From Fimbriimonadales bacterium (GTDB taxonomy: Bacteria > Armatimonadota > Fimbriimonadia > Fimbriimonadales > GBS-DC): a stretch of 14,707 nucleotides of DNA. Positions within the stretch are counted from its first letter, which is position 1; each line of letters begins with the position of its first letter. The notes below the pieces were generated by a model. It was given only the letters and a program-made list of their open reading frames with translations. It searched no databases and was not told where the DNA came from. Location: positions 1-14,707 of the forward strand of contig JAOAFW010000205.1 of the NCBI GenBank assembly GCA_026416065.1, read 5' to 3'. Positions 7,401 through 14,707 of the stretch are shown one piece after another. The translations under genes were made by a program, and so were the position numbers.

Positions 7401-8540
7401 ATGACAATCCATCGCCTGATGTACTGGCTGTTCCTCGCGGTTGGGATGGTACTGTTTGCCACCATCGGCTTTCTGCTTGCAGACCCGTTTTTGAAGGCGG
7501 TGGACAGCTGGTTTACGGGAAGCCCGCCGATAGAGCCGTTGTGGACGCGCGTGGGCTTGACGACGGCAGGCTTGCTGATGGGTATTCTGGTGGCGAACCA
7601 CAGCTTCCAGTTGCTTTCGCGGGTGGCGCGCCACTTGGAAGAGGCGGAACCCGACGAGAAGCTCGCGATTGGACTGGGGCTGGTTTCCGCTGCGATTATC
7701 ACCTTCGCGCTGTATCCTCTGCTGTTCGCGATTGGCGGCGCACGCTTGGGCTGGGCACTCACACTGCTCGCGTTCGTGATTCTGGTGTACCTGAGCATCG
7801 TGAGTTTCCTGAGTATGAAGGAGTATCTCCCCCTCACTGCGCAGATGGCGCGCCGCTCCAAAGGCATCAAGGTGCTGGATACCAGTGTGATTATCGATGG
7901 GCGCATTCGCGACATCTTGCGCACCGGATTTCTGGAGGGCAAGCTCTATGTGCCCGGTTTCGTGCTGGACGAGTTGCAACATATCGCCGATTCGGAAGAC
8001 CCGTTGCGCCGGGCACGTGGCAGGCGTGGGCTCGACGTGCTGAAACAGCTGCAGGCAGACCTTGGCGAGAATCTGGAAGTACGCATGCATGACCGCCTCG
8101 CGCCGCATACAGGCGATGAGGTGGACGCCCGGTTGGTACGCCTTGCGAAAGCGATGCGGGCGGACATCGTGACGAACGATTACAACCTGAATCGCGTCGC
8201 GGAGCTACAGGGCGTGCGCGTGCTGAACATCAACGAACTGGCGGAAGCGGTGCGCATCCATGTGCTGCCCGGTGAGGAGTTAACGGTCATTCCCATCCGC
8301 GAGGGTCAGGAGCCTGATCAGGGCATCGCGTACCTGGAAGACGGCACGATGGTCGTTGTGGAAGGCGGGCGGGAATACCTCAATCAGGCAATCGATGTGG
8401 TCGTAACCAGCGTGTTGCAGTCGGCGCGCGGTAAGATGCTGTTCGCGGAGCCTAAATTCGCCGACGGCAAAACCGAAGGAGGGATCGATTATTCTACACG
8501 CCCTTATTCTGGCGGCAGGAAGCGGCGTCCGATTCGGTAA
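7401..8540 (+). CDS. Membrane-anchored PIN/TRAM-domain putative nuclease (YacL type)
   Basis: The product is 379 residues. Four hydrophobic membrane segments fill the N-terminus (about 8-27, 49-66, 88-112, 116-137). A cytoplasmic PIN nuclease domain follows, with its acidic residues in place: D160 ([11 protein letters not shown]), E191 (VLDELQHI), D239/D242 (DEVDARLV) and D260 ([10 protein letters not shown]). A TRAM-like RNA-binding domain covers about 279-352 ([22 protein letters not shown]). The basic tail GGRKRRPIR may aid nucleic-acid or membrane contact. This architecture matches B. subtilis YacL, and as there the next genes are ispD and ispF. The ATG at 7401 is preferred to the adjacent TTG at 7398 because AGGAGG is 5 bases from the ATG but only 2 from the TTG. 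RNase activity is expected from the family; the target is not known. Confidence 0.93.
   Translation: MTIHRLMYWLFLAVGMVLFATIGFLLADPFLKAVDSWFTGSPPIEPLWTRVGLTTAGLLMGILVANHSFQLLSRVARHLEEAEPDEKLAIGLGLVSAAIITFALYPLLFAIGGARLGWALTLLAFVILVYLSIVSFLSMKEYLPLTAQMARRSKGIKVLDTSVIIDGRIRDILRTGFLEGKLYVPGFVLDELQHIADSEDPLRRARGRRGLDVLKQLQADLGENLEVRMHDRLAPHTGDEVDARLVRLAKAMRADIVTNDYNLNRVAELQGVRVLNINELAEAVRIHVLPGEELTVIPIREGQEPDQGIAYLEDGTMVVVEGGREYLNQAIDVVVTSVLQSARGKMLFAEPKFADGKTEGGIDYSTRPYSGGRKRRPIR
8476..8482 (+). promoter_or_regulatory. Perfect Shine-Dalgarno inside yacL, supporting an ATT start for ispDF
   Basis: AAGGAGG is a full match to the anti-SD sequence and lies within the 3' end of the yacL-like gene. 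It is 8 bases before the ATT at 8491, and 5 bases before another ATT at 8488. No ATG, GTG or TTG in the ispDF frame occurs between the upstream in-frame stop at 8404-8406 and the GTG at 8578, which is too far inside the gene. Confidence 0.7.
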
Positions 8541-9672
8541 GGGGGATAAGCTATGGCAACCGCTCGGTGGCGCGCCTGTGTGGCGGCACGCCCTGTGGCA
8601 TCTCTTGAGCCATCCCGCCGTCGAATCCGCCACCTTAGCGGTCGCGCCCGATGGATTGGAACCGTATGAAGCGTATTTGCAACGCTACCCTGCGCCGAAG
8701 CCGGTGCAGGTTTTGCCTTGCGGGGGCGCAACGCGGCAGCATACCGTGCGCAACGCACTGGACTCGCTACCTGCTGGAGTGCCGATGGTCGCCGTCCACG
8801 ACGCCGCGCGCCCGCTGGTGAGCCACGCCCTGCTGGACAGGCTCATCAAGGCTGTCCAGCGATATGGAACCGCCGTGCCCTCCCTGCCTATCCAAGACAC
8901 CCTCAAACGCGCCCCCAACGGCAAGCAGGTTCAGGAAACCGTCTCGCGCACAGGACTGTACCGGGTGCAGACGCCCCAGCTCTTTCGAGTAGACTGGCTC
9001 ATCAACGCCCACCGCCGCGCTTACGAGGAAGGTTTCGAGCACGCCACTGACGATGCGCAACTGCTGGAGCGGGCGGGTTATCCCGTGTATTTAGTGGAGG
9101 GCGACCCGCAGAACATCAAACTCACAACGCCCGACGACCTGCGCTTGCTGCGCCTCTACACCGGTGAGAGCGCGCTCACCCGGACGGGAATCGGGTATGA
9201 TATACATCAGCTAACGGAAGGGCGCAAACTGATGCTGGGAGGCGTTGAAATCGACTATCCACTGGGATTGCAGGGGCACTCCGATGCGGATGTCGTCCTG
9301 CACGCCATCAGCGATGCGCTCTTGGGCGCGGCGGCGCTGGGCGACATCGGACAACATTTTCCCAATACCGATCCCCGCTGGAAAGACGCGCCCAGCCTGA
9401 GCCTGCTCAAGCAAGTGGACGCGCTCCTGACCCAACACGGTTGGCGATCCCTGCACATCGACGCGATGGTAATCGCCGAAGCCCCCAAACTGGCGCCCTA
9501 CATCCCCGAGATGCGCACCCAAATTGCCCATACGCTGGGCTTACTCCCCGAACAGGTCAGTGTCAAGGCGACGACCAACGAAGGTATGGACGCTGTCGGC
9601 GCACGACGCGCCATCGCCTGCTACGCCGTCGCTACCATCTACCCCGCTAACGGAGAGACGAACGATGAGTAA
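8491..9672 (+). CDS. ispDF: Bifunctional IspD/IspF fusion, MEP isoprenoid pathway, probable ATT start
   Basis: One polypeptide of about 393 residues carries two non-consecutive MEP-pathway enzymes. Residues 1 to about 228 are IspD (MEP cytidylyltransferase): [17 protein letters not shown] (R14 and K20 in the CTP-binding loop), [27 protein letters not shown], and [14 protein letters not shown]. Residues 231-393 are IspF (2C-methyl-D-erythritol 2,4-cyclodiphosphate synthase): GIGYDIHQL with metal ligands D237 and H239, [18 protein letters not shown] with H271 at the expected 32-residue spacing, [13 protein letters not shown], and [10 protein letters not shown]. The usual start codons would begin only at GTG 8578, after the catalytic loop, so initiation is placed at ATT 8491 behind a perfect SD. 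ATT 8488 is an alternative. The gene overlaps yacL by 50 bases and hpf by 8. The function call is very secure; the exact start is less so. Confidence 0.93.
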   Translation: MLHALILAAGSGVRFGKGDKLWQPLGGAPVWRHALWHLLSHPAVESATLAVAPDGLEPYEAYLQRYPAPKPVQVLPCGGATRQHTVRNALDSLPAGVPMVAVHDAARPLVSHALLDRLIKAVQRYGTAVPSLPIQDTLKRAPNGKQVQETVSRTGLYRVQTPQLFRVDWLINAHRRAYEEGFEHATDDAQLLERAGYPVYLVEGDPQNIKLTTPDDLRLLRLYTGESALTRTGIGYDIHQLTEGRKLMLGGVEIDYPLGLQGHSDADVVLHAISDALLGAAALGDIGQHFPNTDPRWKDAPSLSLLKQVDALLTQHGWRSLHIDAMVIAEAPKLAPYIPEMRTQIAHTLGLLPEQVSVKATTNEGMDAVGARRAIACYAVATIYPANGETNDE

Positions 9673-10243
9673 ATCCCGACGCAAACAGGTTGAAATTGTC
9701 GATGTGACCTTCCGCAGCCCGCATCAGGAGCTGAGCGAGGCGGAAAAAGAGTACGTGCGCCGCAAACTGCATAAACTGGCGCGATTCTTCCATAAAATCT
9801 GGACGCTGGAAGTAACCTACGAACTGGTGCGTGGGCAACACCACGTCTCCGTTGTGGTGGACGCCGACGGGCAGAAGTTCCACTACGATGATAAGGGCCA
9901 CGAGTTCCGCGCTGCCGTGGATGCTGTTGTGCAGAAACTCGAGCATCAACTCGCACGATACAAAGAGAAACTGCAGAAGCGCGGGCGCAAGCCCCGCGAG
10001 GAGGTAATTGAAGCGGTGCTGAGTGAGGTCCCCGAAACCGCTGAGGAGACGCCTGCGGCTAACCCCTCCATCCGGCGCACGGTGCGTGTTCCGCTCAAGC
10101 CCATGAGCCTCGAGGAAGCGGTCTTACAAGCCGATTTAGAGAACGCGCCCGTCTATATGTTCCACGACGCCGACGCGAACCGCTACTGCGTACTGGTGCA
10201 GGTCGAGAAAGGCGTCTATGATCTGATTGAGGGGCTGGAGTAG
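9665..10243 (+). CDS. hpf: Long-form ribosome hibernation promoting factor HPF
   Basis: HPF binds the 30S decoding region and drives 100S dimer formation in stationary phase. The product is 192 residues. The N-terminal S30AE domain (about 8-106: VDVTFRSPHQELSEAEKEYV, then HHVSVVVDADGQKFHYDD and AVDAVVQKLEHQLARYKEKL) is joined by an acidic linker (about 118-137). The C-terminal dimerisation domain (about 138-192) carries VRVPLKPMSLEEAVLQ, APVYMFHDADANRYCVLVQ and YDLIEGLE. The two-domain plan defines the long HPF of Gram-positive-type bacteria rather than short HPF or YfiA. The ATG overlaps the ispDF stop (ATGAGTAA), with GGAG at 9652-9655. The family C-terminus usually reads YRRxDGxYGLIE; here it is VQVEKGVYDLIE, a modest departure. 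It is the last gene of the yacL-ispDF-hpf operon. Confidence 0.94.
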   Translation: MSKSRRKQVEIVDVTFRSPHQELSEAEKEYVRRKLHKLARFFHKIWTLEVTYELVRGQHHVSVVVDADGQKFHYDDKGHEFRAAVDAVVQKLEHQLARYKEKLQKRGRKPREEVIEAVLSEVPETAEETPAANPSIRRTVRVPLKPMSLEEAVLQADLENAPVYMFHDADANRYCVLVQVEKGVYDLIEGLE

Positions 10244-10287
10244 TCTTGCCCCCACTTGCCGAAAGCGAGAAGCGCCTATCGTGAGCG

Positions 10288-10318
10288 GTGCGCCATCCGA
10301 ACCGCGGTGATGGCGCAC
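10288..10318. terminator. Perfect 10-bp hairpin between convergent hpf and acyl-CoA dehydrogenase genes
   Basis: GTGCGCCATC (10288-10297) and GATGGCGCAC (10309-10318) are exact reverse complements around an 11-base loop. The loop itself contains the palindrome ACCGCGGT. It sits in the 83-bp gap between two converging genes, the classic place for a bidirectional terminator. There is no T tract on either strand, so it may be an imperfect intrinsic terminator, an mRNA 3'-end stabiliser or a protein site. Confidence 0.55.
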
Positions 10319-10326
10319 AGGCTGGT

Positions 10327-11943
10327 TCAGTCTCGTATCGCGTCTCTTACCGCCTCGTAATTTAACGCCTGTGGCTTCGGCTCAACAGAAACGGGCGCCG
10401 TATGAGTGAATGCGGCAAGGTCGGCGGACCAGCCTGCCAGTTGACGGCGTACATGCTCGTGGTAGAGCGCGGTCATCGCCTGATGTGCAGGGTGAGCAGT
10501 TTGCCGCGCCCGCGCGTGCGCCGAATCGCGCAGATAGAGCGCAATCAGGGCGTCCGCGAGCGGTTCCACTATCTGCTGGGGCAACTCTGGCTGTGTCTGC
10601 AACCCTTCCAGCGCACTTCCTGTTAGACTACGCAGAGTCTGAATCGTCGCCTCGACCGTGTCCGTCGTCGTTTGCTGGGTCTGCAGGGGCGTCCACAGAT
10701 CCTTGCGTCGCGCAAGCACCAGTCGTTCTACGAGGTTCAGCCGGTTGATTTCGTTCGTGCCTTCGTAGATGCGGTTCACGCGCGTGTCGCGATAGAGCCC
10801 GGCGATGGGATACTCCTCGCTAAAGCCGTAGCCGCCGTGAATCTGCAGTGTGTCGTCCACAATCTGGTGTAGCGCTTCGGTCGCGGCGACTTTGAGCAGG
10901 GCGCACTCGGCGGCGTAGTGCGCTGCCGCGTCGCGCCAGACCTGCTGGCGATTCGCGCCCGTCGTCTGGAAGGCGTCTTCCAGCTCCGCTGCGAGGCGGT
11001 AGAGCGCGCTCTCCACGACATACATCAGCATCGCGCCCCATGCCAGCTTGCGCCACACAAGCGGATACTCGATAATCGCGTGCCCAAACTGTTTGCGCTC
11101 GGTGGCGTAGGCGCGCCCGATGCGCCACGCCTCTTTCGCGATGCCCAGCGCCGCCGCGCCAATTTTGAACCGCCCGATGTTCAGCGTATAGAGGGCGACA
11201 TACGCGCCCTCACCCTCCTGACCGAGACGATTGCGCGCCGGAACAGCGACCCCATCGAACACCACGCGACAGGTGGACGAGCCGTGCAAACCCAGTTTAT
11301 GCTCCTCGCGCTCGATGAGCAGTCCCGGTCCACGCTCCACCAGAAATGCGGTGAACCGCTCACCGTCGGCTTTGGCAAAAGTCACGAACAGGTCGGCAAA
11401 TCCAGCGTTTGTAATCCAGATCTTGTTGCCTTTGATGTGGTAGTGGTCGCCTCGGAGAGTTGCATGGGTGCGTCCAGAAAGCGCGTCGGAGCCGGCTTCA
11501 GGTTCCGTGAGCGCATAGGCGCCGATATACTCCCCCGAGGTGAGTTTCGGCAGGTAATGTTTCTGTTGCTCCTCGTTGCCAAACAGCAAAATCGGCAAGC
11601 TGCCCACGCTGGTATGCACGGCGTGCGAAACCGCAAATGAGGGCTGAAGCGCGGTTTTCTCCGTGATGAGGGCAGATGTGGTTTTCGGTAGTTCCAGCCC
11701 ACCGAACGCCTGAGGCACATCGATGCCCAGCAAGCCCAGCATAGCAGAGTCGATGAGGATTTCGCGCATCTGCGCCGGCTCGCCATGTTCCAGTCGTTTG
11801 ACATAAGGCATCACCTGCTCGCGCACAAAGCGTTCCGTTGCTTCTGCCATCTGGCGCGATTCGGCGTCGAACTGCTCCGGCGTAAATAGCGTTTCGGGCG
11901 TCTGCATCAGAAACGCCCCCGTATGGCGCGTCGTCGCTTCCAT
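10327..11943 (-). CDS. Acyl-CoA dehydrogenase, FadE-like
   Basis: This FAD enzyme carries out the first step of beta-oxidation, making trans-2-enoyl-CoA from acyl-CoA and passing electrons to ETF. The product is 538 residues, longer than the ~380-residue short/medium-chain type. It resembles the long FadE/VLCAD-like proteins of Bacillus and Deinococcus. Motifs: TGAFLM near the N-terminus, matching the GGSFL-type start of that group; FAD/substrate segment YALTEPEAGSDA (143-154); IKGNKIWITNAGFADLF; YATERKQFG; HGGYGFSEEYP (369-379); and catalytic Glu394 in RIYEGTNEINR. A C-terminal extension (about 415-538) has the helical character of the long family. The start at 11943 is chosen because it retains the conserved N-terminal motif; the next Met is at 11907. 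There is no strong SD. Chain-length preference cannot be read from the sequence. Confidence 0.95.
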   Translation of the reverse strand: MEATTRHTGAFLMQTPETLFTPEQFDAESRQMAEATERFVREQVMPYVKRLEHGEPAQMREILIDSAMLGLLGIDVPQAFGGLELPKTTSALITEKTALQPSFAVSHAVHTSVGSLPILLFGNEEQQKHYLPKLTSGEYIGAYALTEPEAGSDALSGRTHATLRGDHYHIKGNKIWITNAGFADLFVTFAKADGERFTAFLVERGPGLLIEREEHKLGLHGSSTCRVVFDGVAVPARNRLGQEGEGAYVALYTLNIGRFKIGAAALGIAKEAWRIGRAYATERKQFGHAIIEYPLVWRKLAWGAMLMYVVESALYRLAAELEDAFQTTGANRQQVWRDAAAHYAAECALLKVAATEALHQIVDDTLQIHGGYGFSEEYPIAGLYRDTRVNRIYEGTNEINRLNLVERLVLARRKDLWTPLQTQQTTTDTVEATIQTLRSLTGSALEGLQTQPELPQQIVEPLADALIALYLRDSAHARARQTAHPAHQAMTALYHEHVRRQLAGWSADLAAFTHTAPVSVEPKPQALNYEAVRDAIRD

Positions 11944-11949
11944 AGCATA

Positions 11950-11955
11950 AGGATA
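11950..11955 (-). promoter_or_regulatory. Possible -10 box placed for leaderless transcription of the acyl-CoA dehydrogenase
   Basis: On the minus strand, TATCCT ends six bases before the ATG at 11943. This is the spacing at which transcription would begin at the start codon. No ribosome-binding site is visible upstream of this gene. A second box, TATGCT (11944-11949), lies directly against the ATG and is too close to act as a promoter for it. Confidence 0.35.
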
Positions 11956-11962
11956 CCTGACT

Positions 11963-11977
11963 CGCTTGCGCCAAGCG
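11963..11977. promoter_or_regulatory. 15-bp palindrome in the divergent promoter region, candidate operator
   Basis: CGCTTG-CGC-CAAGCG is a perfect 6-bp inverted repeat with a 3-base centre. It lies in the 67-bp gap between the divergent acyl-CoA dehydrogenase and exported-protein genes. It is immediately upstream of the possible -10 box of the former and about 33 bases before the start of the latter, so one regulator could affect both. The partly overlapping GGGA-A-TCCC (11977-11985) is a second short palindrome. Confidence 0.4.
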
Positions 11978-12010
11978 GGAATCCCTCGATGGATGGCGAA
12001 ATAATCCTGT

Positions 12011-14581
12011 ATGCTGCAGCGAGGGCTTTGCGGACTGGGCGGTTTCTTAGGTTGTCTTGCGGCGTTGTGTGGCGCGCCTCAAGGCGATACCCAACCCCTT
12101 CATGACTCGATGCGCCCCGTGATGGAGATTGGGCGCGACTATGTGGTGCTTCAATACCACACCAAAACCCCGACCGAGACCCGGGTACAGATCCGCGCAA
12201 GCAACCTGCCTATGACTGCGTGGCGTCCATCCGATAAGCGCGTCGATTTGTGGTCAGGTAGGGAAGCACGGGTGGTCAACGGTCAGCCGGGCAAGCGCAC
12301 CTATCATCGCCTGCGCATCACAGGGCTGAAACCCGGCACGCGCTATTACTATCGAATTTACGACCCGGATCATCAGCCTGCAGGTGAGGAGCGGCGCTGG
12401 GGGGCTTCCCCGCCGTGGCGGCGGGAGTATGCGTTTGCCACACTCGCTCCGCGCGGGTACAAGACGATTATCCGCCTGTCTGTGAAAGTGCTGCTGATGC
12501 CAAATGTAGTTAATGTAGCGTCCGCCTACAAGGACCCCAGCAATCCCGCACCGCCGCCCCCAAAAATAAGCGACACGGAGCTGCAGCGTATCAAAGAGGA
12601 GTACGCTATCGCTGCACGCTACTTTTGGGTCAATAGCGGCATGCGTTTCTGGGTGGACTTCCAGATTTTTGTGGATGATCGGTGGCAACGCTGGGGCGAG
12701 GAGCCAGCGCAAGCGTCCGGATTCTACAAGGGATTGCCTGTGAGCCGCGCCTACGCAGGCGTGGACTTTGCTGGACCCGGTGGCGGCGCGTTCACGATTG
12801 TCGACACGCGCGACATCACGCGGGCGAACAGCGCGCCCGTGTATGAAGAGCAACCCTATGCCGGACAGATTGAACAGGCGTTCACACGCCGCTGGAACCC
12901 CGACACACGCCGATGGGATTATTACATCAGTGGTGGGGGCACTTTAGGAATTGACGGCTTCCCCGACGGAGTACCCGCACGCAGCCAGTATCTGGGCGGC
13001 GGCGACACTGCATGGCTCGCCGCGCACGAGTTCCATCACCAGATGGAGTCGATGGGCGCATTTTCGCTGACCAATCGTGAGGATGAGCGCATCGTGTTCA
13101 ATCACCCCGAGCCGCGCTATCGACGCAAAAATCCGGACGGCTCCATCGCGATGAACCCGTGGAACACGGCGGGTAAGCACGGTGAACACTGGAATGTGAT
13201 GGCGTATTGGGACCGCAAACTCACCGATGCGCAATGGTTGCGCTTTTACTTCGGCGAGGCGATTGTCGTGCGCGATGCTGATGGAGACGGCTTCCCAGAC
13301 GCCGACCCACGCCTGCCCCTCGATGAGCAACGCTTCGGTTCCGACCCGCGTCGCGCTCTGACCGATGGGCAGATGAACGACCTGCACAAAGCGATGCTCA
13401 GCACCTGGGCGCCTGCGCCCCTGCAATATACGTTCGTCAAACCGGCGTGGCAGTCGCGCATCCCGAACCCACGCAAAACCGATCAGGATGATGATGGCTT
13501 ACCCGACACGACAGACCCCTACCCGCTCTATCCGTGGCAGCCGTTCGTATGGTACGCTCGCGCAACCGTCGACGGCGATGCCAGCGAGTGGGAGGCTATT
13601 CCCCCCGCCGGCGAGTTGGAGCAGGATGGACTGAAAGTGACCCTCAAGCACTGCCATGATGGGGACTACTACTACGCGCTGTTCGAAATCACGGGCGACT
13701 GGGACAGGCTCTACGCGGGATTCGACGGCGAAGGACAGGGCGTATATGCCACCGAGAACGTCATCTGGTTCGAGGCGCGCAATCGGGATCAGGTGGAGGC
13801 GCGCACCCTCTGGCGCGACGCGCCCGGCTTGCAGTGGAAATCGGTGCGACGGCGCGACCGCACGACCGTGATCGAACTCAGCATCCCCAACGGAGGCGAG
13901 AGCCGCTGGTTCTGGATGGGCGGTGGGCGTGAAATCGGTGTCTATGCTGACATTTTCAAAGCGAACGGAACGGGCTACTCTATCTATGAACCCTATGACG
14001 TGTTCTACTGCCTCATGCAGGAGCCGTTGGGCACGCTGCCGATGCCGTCGGGCGCACCCACTGAACTGCAACGCGGAGAGGCAGCGCGCGTCTTCACGCC
14101 CATCAACGCCGACGGACTGCAGCTTGGCGCCGGCTGGGAAGTGAGAAACGGCGCGTGGGGATACGACGGACACGAGGAGTCGCACATCCGAATCACGGGG
14201 CTAAACGCGACGGAGTTCGACCTCTGGGTGGAGCTGGAAGCCGTGCAGGACGGCGTTCTCGCCGCCTTCCTGCCCACAACGAAGGAGAACGAAATGAACG
14301 CAGGGCGCGACTACGTGTTGTTCGTCGGCGGCTATGCCAATACGCGCACGCGGCTGCGTCTGTTCGGCGCAGAGACCGGCGAAAGTGAGCAGATGATGAC
14401 GCCCGGACGCCACACACTCCAGCTCTCACGGCGCGACGGGAAACTCTGGGCACTGTTTGACGGCAAACCCATCCTGTACGCACGCGACCCAAACCCCAGC
14501 CAGCCGATCGGTACACTTGCCCTCATCGGCGGCTACAGCGGCAAGCAGCGCGTATATGAGATACGGATGCGATCCCAGTGA
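12011..14581 (+). CDS. Exported multidomain protein with HExxH metalloprotease-like core and TSP3-type repeats
   Basis: The product is 856 residues. It starts with a probable signal peptide (MLQRGLCGLGGFLGCLAALCGA). A fibronectin-III-like domain (about 36-145) resembles the N-terminal domain of purple acid phosphatases, with YVVLQYHT and HRLRITGLKPGTRYYYRI. The central region (about 150-420) carries H339-E-F-H-H343 in AAHEFHHQMESMG, a zinc-peptidase signature. It is followed by EHWNVMAYWD, whose Met397 could be a Met-turn, with H390, E392 and H393 as candidate third ligands. Two Asp-rich calcium-binding repeats of the thrombospondin type 3 kind follow (DADGDGFPDADP at 422, DQDDDGLPDTTDPYP at 491). 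Next comes a CBM9/DOMON-like sandwich opening VDGDASEWE (521 to about 690), then a C-terminal concanavalin-like domain (about 700-856). Protease activity is inferred from the motif only. The protein is probably secreted or surface-bound. Confidence 0.82.
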   Translation: MLQRGLCGLGGFLGCLAALCGAPQGDTQPLHDSMRPVMEIGRDYVVLQYHTKTPTETRVQIRASNLPMTAWRPSDKRVDLWSGREARVVNGQPGKRTYHRLRITGLKPGTRYYYRIYDPDHQPAGEERRWGASPPWRREYAFATLAPRGYKTIIRLSVKVLLMPNVVNVASAYKDPSNPAPPPPKISDTELQRIKEEYAIAARYFWVNSGMRFWVDFQIFVDDRWQRWGEEPAQASGFYKGLPVSRAYAGVDFAGPGGGAFTIVDTRDITRANSAPVYEEQPYAGQIEQAFTRRWNPDTRRWDYYISGGGTLGIDGFPDGVPARSQYLGGGDTAWLAAHEFHHQMESMGAFSLTNREDERIVFNHPEPRYRRKNPDGSIAMNPWNTAGKHGEHWNVMAYWDRKLTDAQWLRFYFGEAIVVRDADGDGFPDADPRLPLDEQRFGSDPRRALTDGQMNDLHKAMLSTWAPAPLQYTFVKPAWQSRIPNPRKTDQDDDGLPDTTDPYPLYPWQPFVWYARATVDGDASEWEAIPPAGELEQDGLKVTLKHCHDGDYYYALFEITGDWDRLYAGFDGEGQGVYATENVIWFEARNRDQVEARTLWRDAPGLQWKSVRRRDRTTVIELSIPNGGESRWFWMGGGREIGVYADIFKANGTGYSIYEPYDVFYCLMQEPLGTLPMPSGAPTELQRGEAARVFTPINADGLQLGAGWEVRNGAWGYDGHEESHIRITGLNATEFDLWVELEAVQDGVLAAFLPTTKENEMNAGRDYVLFVGGYANTRTRLRLFGAETGESEQMMTPGRHTLQLSRRDGKLWALFDGKPILYARDPNPSQPIGTLALIGGYSGKQRVYEIRMRSQ

Positions 14582-14672
14582 GCATCCGCTGACAGAATCA
14601 CAGCGGGTGTACGAGCAGATTATCCACTGCGTCGCCGAGCAGTTCACTGAGGGCGTTCAGCACCCACTGAGG
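14556..14672 (+). CDS. Possible start of a further gene, truncated by the contig end
   Basis: The frame beginning ATG 14556 overlaps the end of the exported protein gene by 26 bases. It reads MRYGCDPSEHPLTESQ, then VYEQIIHCVAEQFTEGVQ and HPLR, 39 codons with no stop before the adapter. The amphipathic composition looks protein-like and no other gene occupies 14582-14672. No ribosome-binding site is visible, and a GTG at 14607 is an alternative start. The product cannot be recognised from so short a piece. Residues beyond Arg39 in this frame are encoded by adapter and are not biological. Confidence 0.35.
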
Positions 14673-14707
14673 CTGTCTCTTATACACATCTCCGAGCCCA
14701 CGAGACC
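14673..14707 (+). other. Nextera transposase adapter contamination at the contig end
   Basis: Bases 14673-14706 equal the reverse complement of the 34-base Illumina Nextera read-2 adapter. The stretch starts with the mosaic end CTGTCTCTTATACACATCT (14673-14691) and continues with CCGAGCCCACGAGAC. Base 14707 is probably the first base of the index. This is library-preparation sequence, not genome. Confidence 0.98.

Noticed and set aside
7330..7407. Longer start of the small exported protein at 7407
   Set aside because: It adds 26 basic residues before a clear signal peptide and overlaps the start of the divergent yacL-like gene.
9524..9664. N-terminal extension of HPF
   Set aside because: It is the out-of-frame shadow of the conserved IspF C-terminus; the S30AE domain starts just after 9665.
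8578..9672. GTG 8578 as start of ispDF
   Set aside because: It would remove the IspD CTP-binding loop, which is encoded in frame just upstream.
1..14672. CRISPR arrays, tRNA or rRNA genes, insertion sequences
   Set aside because: I saw no regularly spaced repeats, cloverleaf-like sequence, rRNA core sequence or transposase motif on either strand by reading; a dedicated search was not possible here.

Overview
The window is a bacterial, GC-rich, gene-dense stretch that ends at an artificial contig end. The last 35 bases are Illumina/Nextera transposase adapter, so real genomic sequence stops at 14672. The gene content is a membrane PIN/TRAM protein (YacL type) next to ispD/ispF, a long-form HPF, Era, an FtsK/SpoIIIE translocase and MutS. 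This suggests a free-living bacterium of the Terrabacteria side (Armatimonadota, Chloroflexota, Deinococcota or Bacillota relatives). The assignment is inference from gene types and GC content. No rRNA or other taxonomic marker is present.

Layout. 1-2624: 3' half of mutS, interrupted exactly inside the ATPase P-loop by a 438-residue intein with a LAGLIDADG homing endonuclease (579-1892). 2777-5029: ftsK-type DNA translocase. 5221-6732: promoter, operator-like palindrome, then a NYN-domain putative ribonuclease overlapping era by 8 bp. 6733-7329 (minus): small secreted helical protein of unknown function, convergent with era. 7401-10243: tightly overlapping operon yacL-like / ispDF fusion / hpf. 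The ispDF start appears to be a rare ATT codon. 10288-10318: perfect hairpin between converging genes. 10327-11943 (minus): FadE-like acyl-CoA dehydrogenase. 12011-14581: exported multidomain protein with an HExxH metalloprotease-like motif, divergent from the dehydrogenase across a 67-bp gap that carries a palindrome. 14556-14672: possible start of another gene, cut off by the adapter.

How the genes fit together. Most are housekeeping functions: mismatch repair, chromosome segregation, ribosome assembly (Era), ribosome hibernation (HPF), the MEP isoprenoid pathway (IspD and IspF in one polypeptide) and fatty-acid oxidation. The most unusual element is the MutS intein. It splits the conserved GPNMSGK|ST Walker A motif between Lys and Ser, so MutS ATPase activity should depend on protein splicing. 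I see no CRISPR array, tRNA, rRNA, prophage or insertion sequence.
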